Assembly (NCBI GenBank): GCA_003246505.1
Contig: QKAI01000452.1
Span: 1 to 6,307 of the forward strand
DNA length: 6,307 nt
Source: Spirochaetaceae bacterium
GTDB lineage: Bacteria > Spirochaetota > Spirochaetia > DSM-2461
Direction of reading: 5' to 3'
The notes below the pieces were generated by a model that worked only from the letters and a program-made list of their open reading frames with translations, was not told where the DNA came from and ran no database searches. Numbering within the stretch: position 1 is the stretch's first letter; the number at the start of each line of letters is the position of its first letter. Positions 5,956 through 6,307 of this stretch are shown one piece after another. Made by a program: the position numbers and the translations under genes.

Positions 5956-6307
5956 TCAGGCCCGGCGGAATCCGTCGCCCCGGGACCTATGGATCAATTC
6001 TACCACATCATCCAGGGTCGGGGGCAGGGAATCCCCTATGAATTCCAGGGCCACCATGGCATTCAGGCACCACTGGGCCACAAAATTCGTGGAGATCCAG
6101 GGGATCTCTTCCCCCTGTCTCTCCCGGGAGAGGAATCCGTCCCGGTCGTCCCCGTTTATCAGCCCCCGGAGCAGCTGGCTCCAGGTCCGGTCCGCCGTCT
6201 CCCGATCCTTCAAATACCAGGCCCCGTAGGCTCCCATGGCCGCGGCCATCATGGGAAAGGTGAACTCCCTCTCCCCTATCAGGCCGTCCGACTCCACCAG
6301 CTGCCGC
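5956..6307 (-). CDS. C-terminal part of a possible YetA/PcRGLX-like alpha/alpha-toroid protein (partial)
   Basis: Only the last 116 residues are visible; the frame is open at the right edge, so the true start lies outside. The GTG at 6297 is an internal Val codon, not a start. The segment is helical and rich in Trp and Ala: FPMMAAAMGAYGAWYL (17-32), WSQLLRGLI (42-50), GFLSRERQGEEIPWISTNFV (57-76) and AQWCLNAMVALEFIGDSLP (77-95). This looks like the end of an (alpha/alpha)6 toroid as found in glycan-active enzymes. The partner immediately downstream is a DUF1961 gene, and in B. subtilis yesU and yetA lie in the same rhamnogalacturonan region, so a YetA/PcRGLX-like (exo-rhamnogalacturonan lyase-related) assignment is a reasonable guess. 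Other toroid enzymes (GH88/GH105, heparinase-like) cannot be ruled out from this piece. That it is a real gene is much surer than its family. Confidence 0.55.
   Translation of the reverse strand, partial: RQLVESDGLIGEREFTFPMMAAAMGAYGAWYLKDRETADRTWSQLLRGLINGDDRDGFLSRERQGEEIPWISTNFVAQWCLNAMVALEFIGDSLPPTLDDVVELIHRSRGDGFRRA

Noticed and set aside
5711..5956. Minus-strand frame starting at an ATG overlapping the partial gene's stop (TGATG)
   Set aside because: The overlap looks like translational coupling, but the product is a Gly/Arg/Thr-rich shadow, while the DUF1961 frame starting at 5933 holds the real family motifs.
5187..6041. Plus-strand open frame of 284 codons across the DUF1961 gene and the partial gene
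   Set aside because: The product is a low-complexity Pro/Leu/Val/Gly string of the type produced opposite high-G+C genes, and the opposite strand carries a recognisable family.

Overview
The window reads as a chromosomal segment of a Gram-negative, probably spirochaete-like, free-living or host-associated heterotroph. This is inferred from the style of the chemoreceptor (AIEAAHAG-type hairpin), the tocopherol-cyclase-family protein of a type I associate with spirochaetes and anaerobic Firmicutes, and the general gene mix. Nothing in the window (no rRNA, no tRNA) fixes the taxonomy. No mobile element, CRISPR array or RNA gene was seen.

Left block, minus strand (1-3535). Three genes concern signalling. 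Reading in the direction of transcription they are: a secreted, very acidic helical protein with an internal repeat (2858-3535); a full-length methyl-accepting chemotaxis protein (1053-2834) 23 bp downstream, so almost certainly co-transcribed; and, after a 99-bp gap with its own possible promoter, a CHASE-GGDEF membrane protein (1-953) whose catalytic domain runs off the left edge. The block therefore couples extracellular sensing to both chemotaxis and cyclic-di-GMP.

Middle block, plus strand (3710-5217). A 174-bp divergent intergenic region (3536-3709) holds a perfect TATAAT box. It is followed by a tight two-gene unit: a small Rieske-type [2Fe-2S] ferredoxin (3710-4069, GTG start) and a 374-residue tocopherol-cyclase-family protein (4093-5217) with a strong ribosome binding site. 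The pairing of a one-electron carrier with a lipocalin-like tocopherol-cyclase homologue is the most novel-looking unit in the window. Its substrate is unknown.

Right block, minus strand (5214-6307). This block has visibly higher G+C. A partial gene entering from the right edge ends in what may be an alpha/alpha-toroid domain like that of YetA/PcRGLX proteins. It is followed 22 bp later by a DUF1961 (YesU-like) protein. In Bacillus subtilis yesU and yetA sit in the rhamnogalacturonan-utilisation region, so this looks like the end of a plant-polysaccharide degradation operon. The DUF1961 gene converges on the tocopherol-cyclase-family gene and both stop codons lie within one CTAG tetranucleotide.
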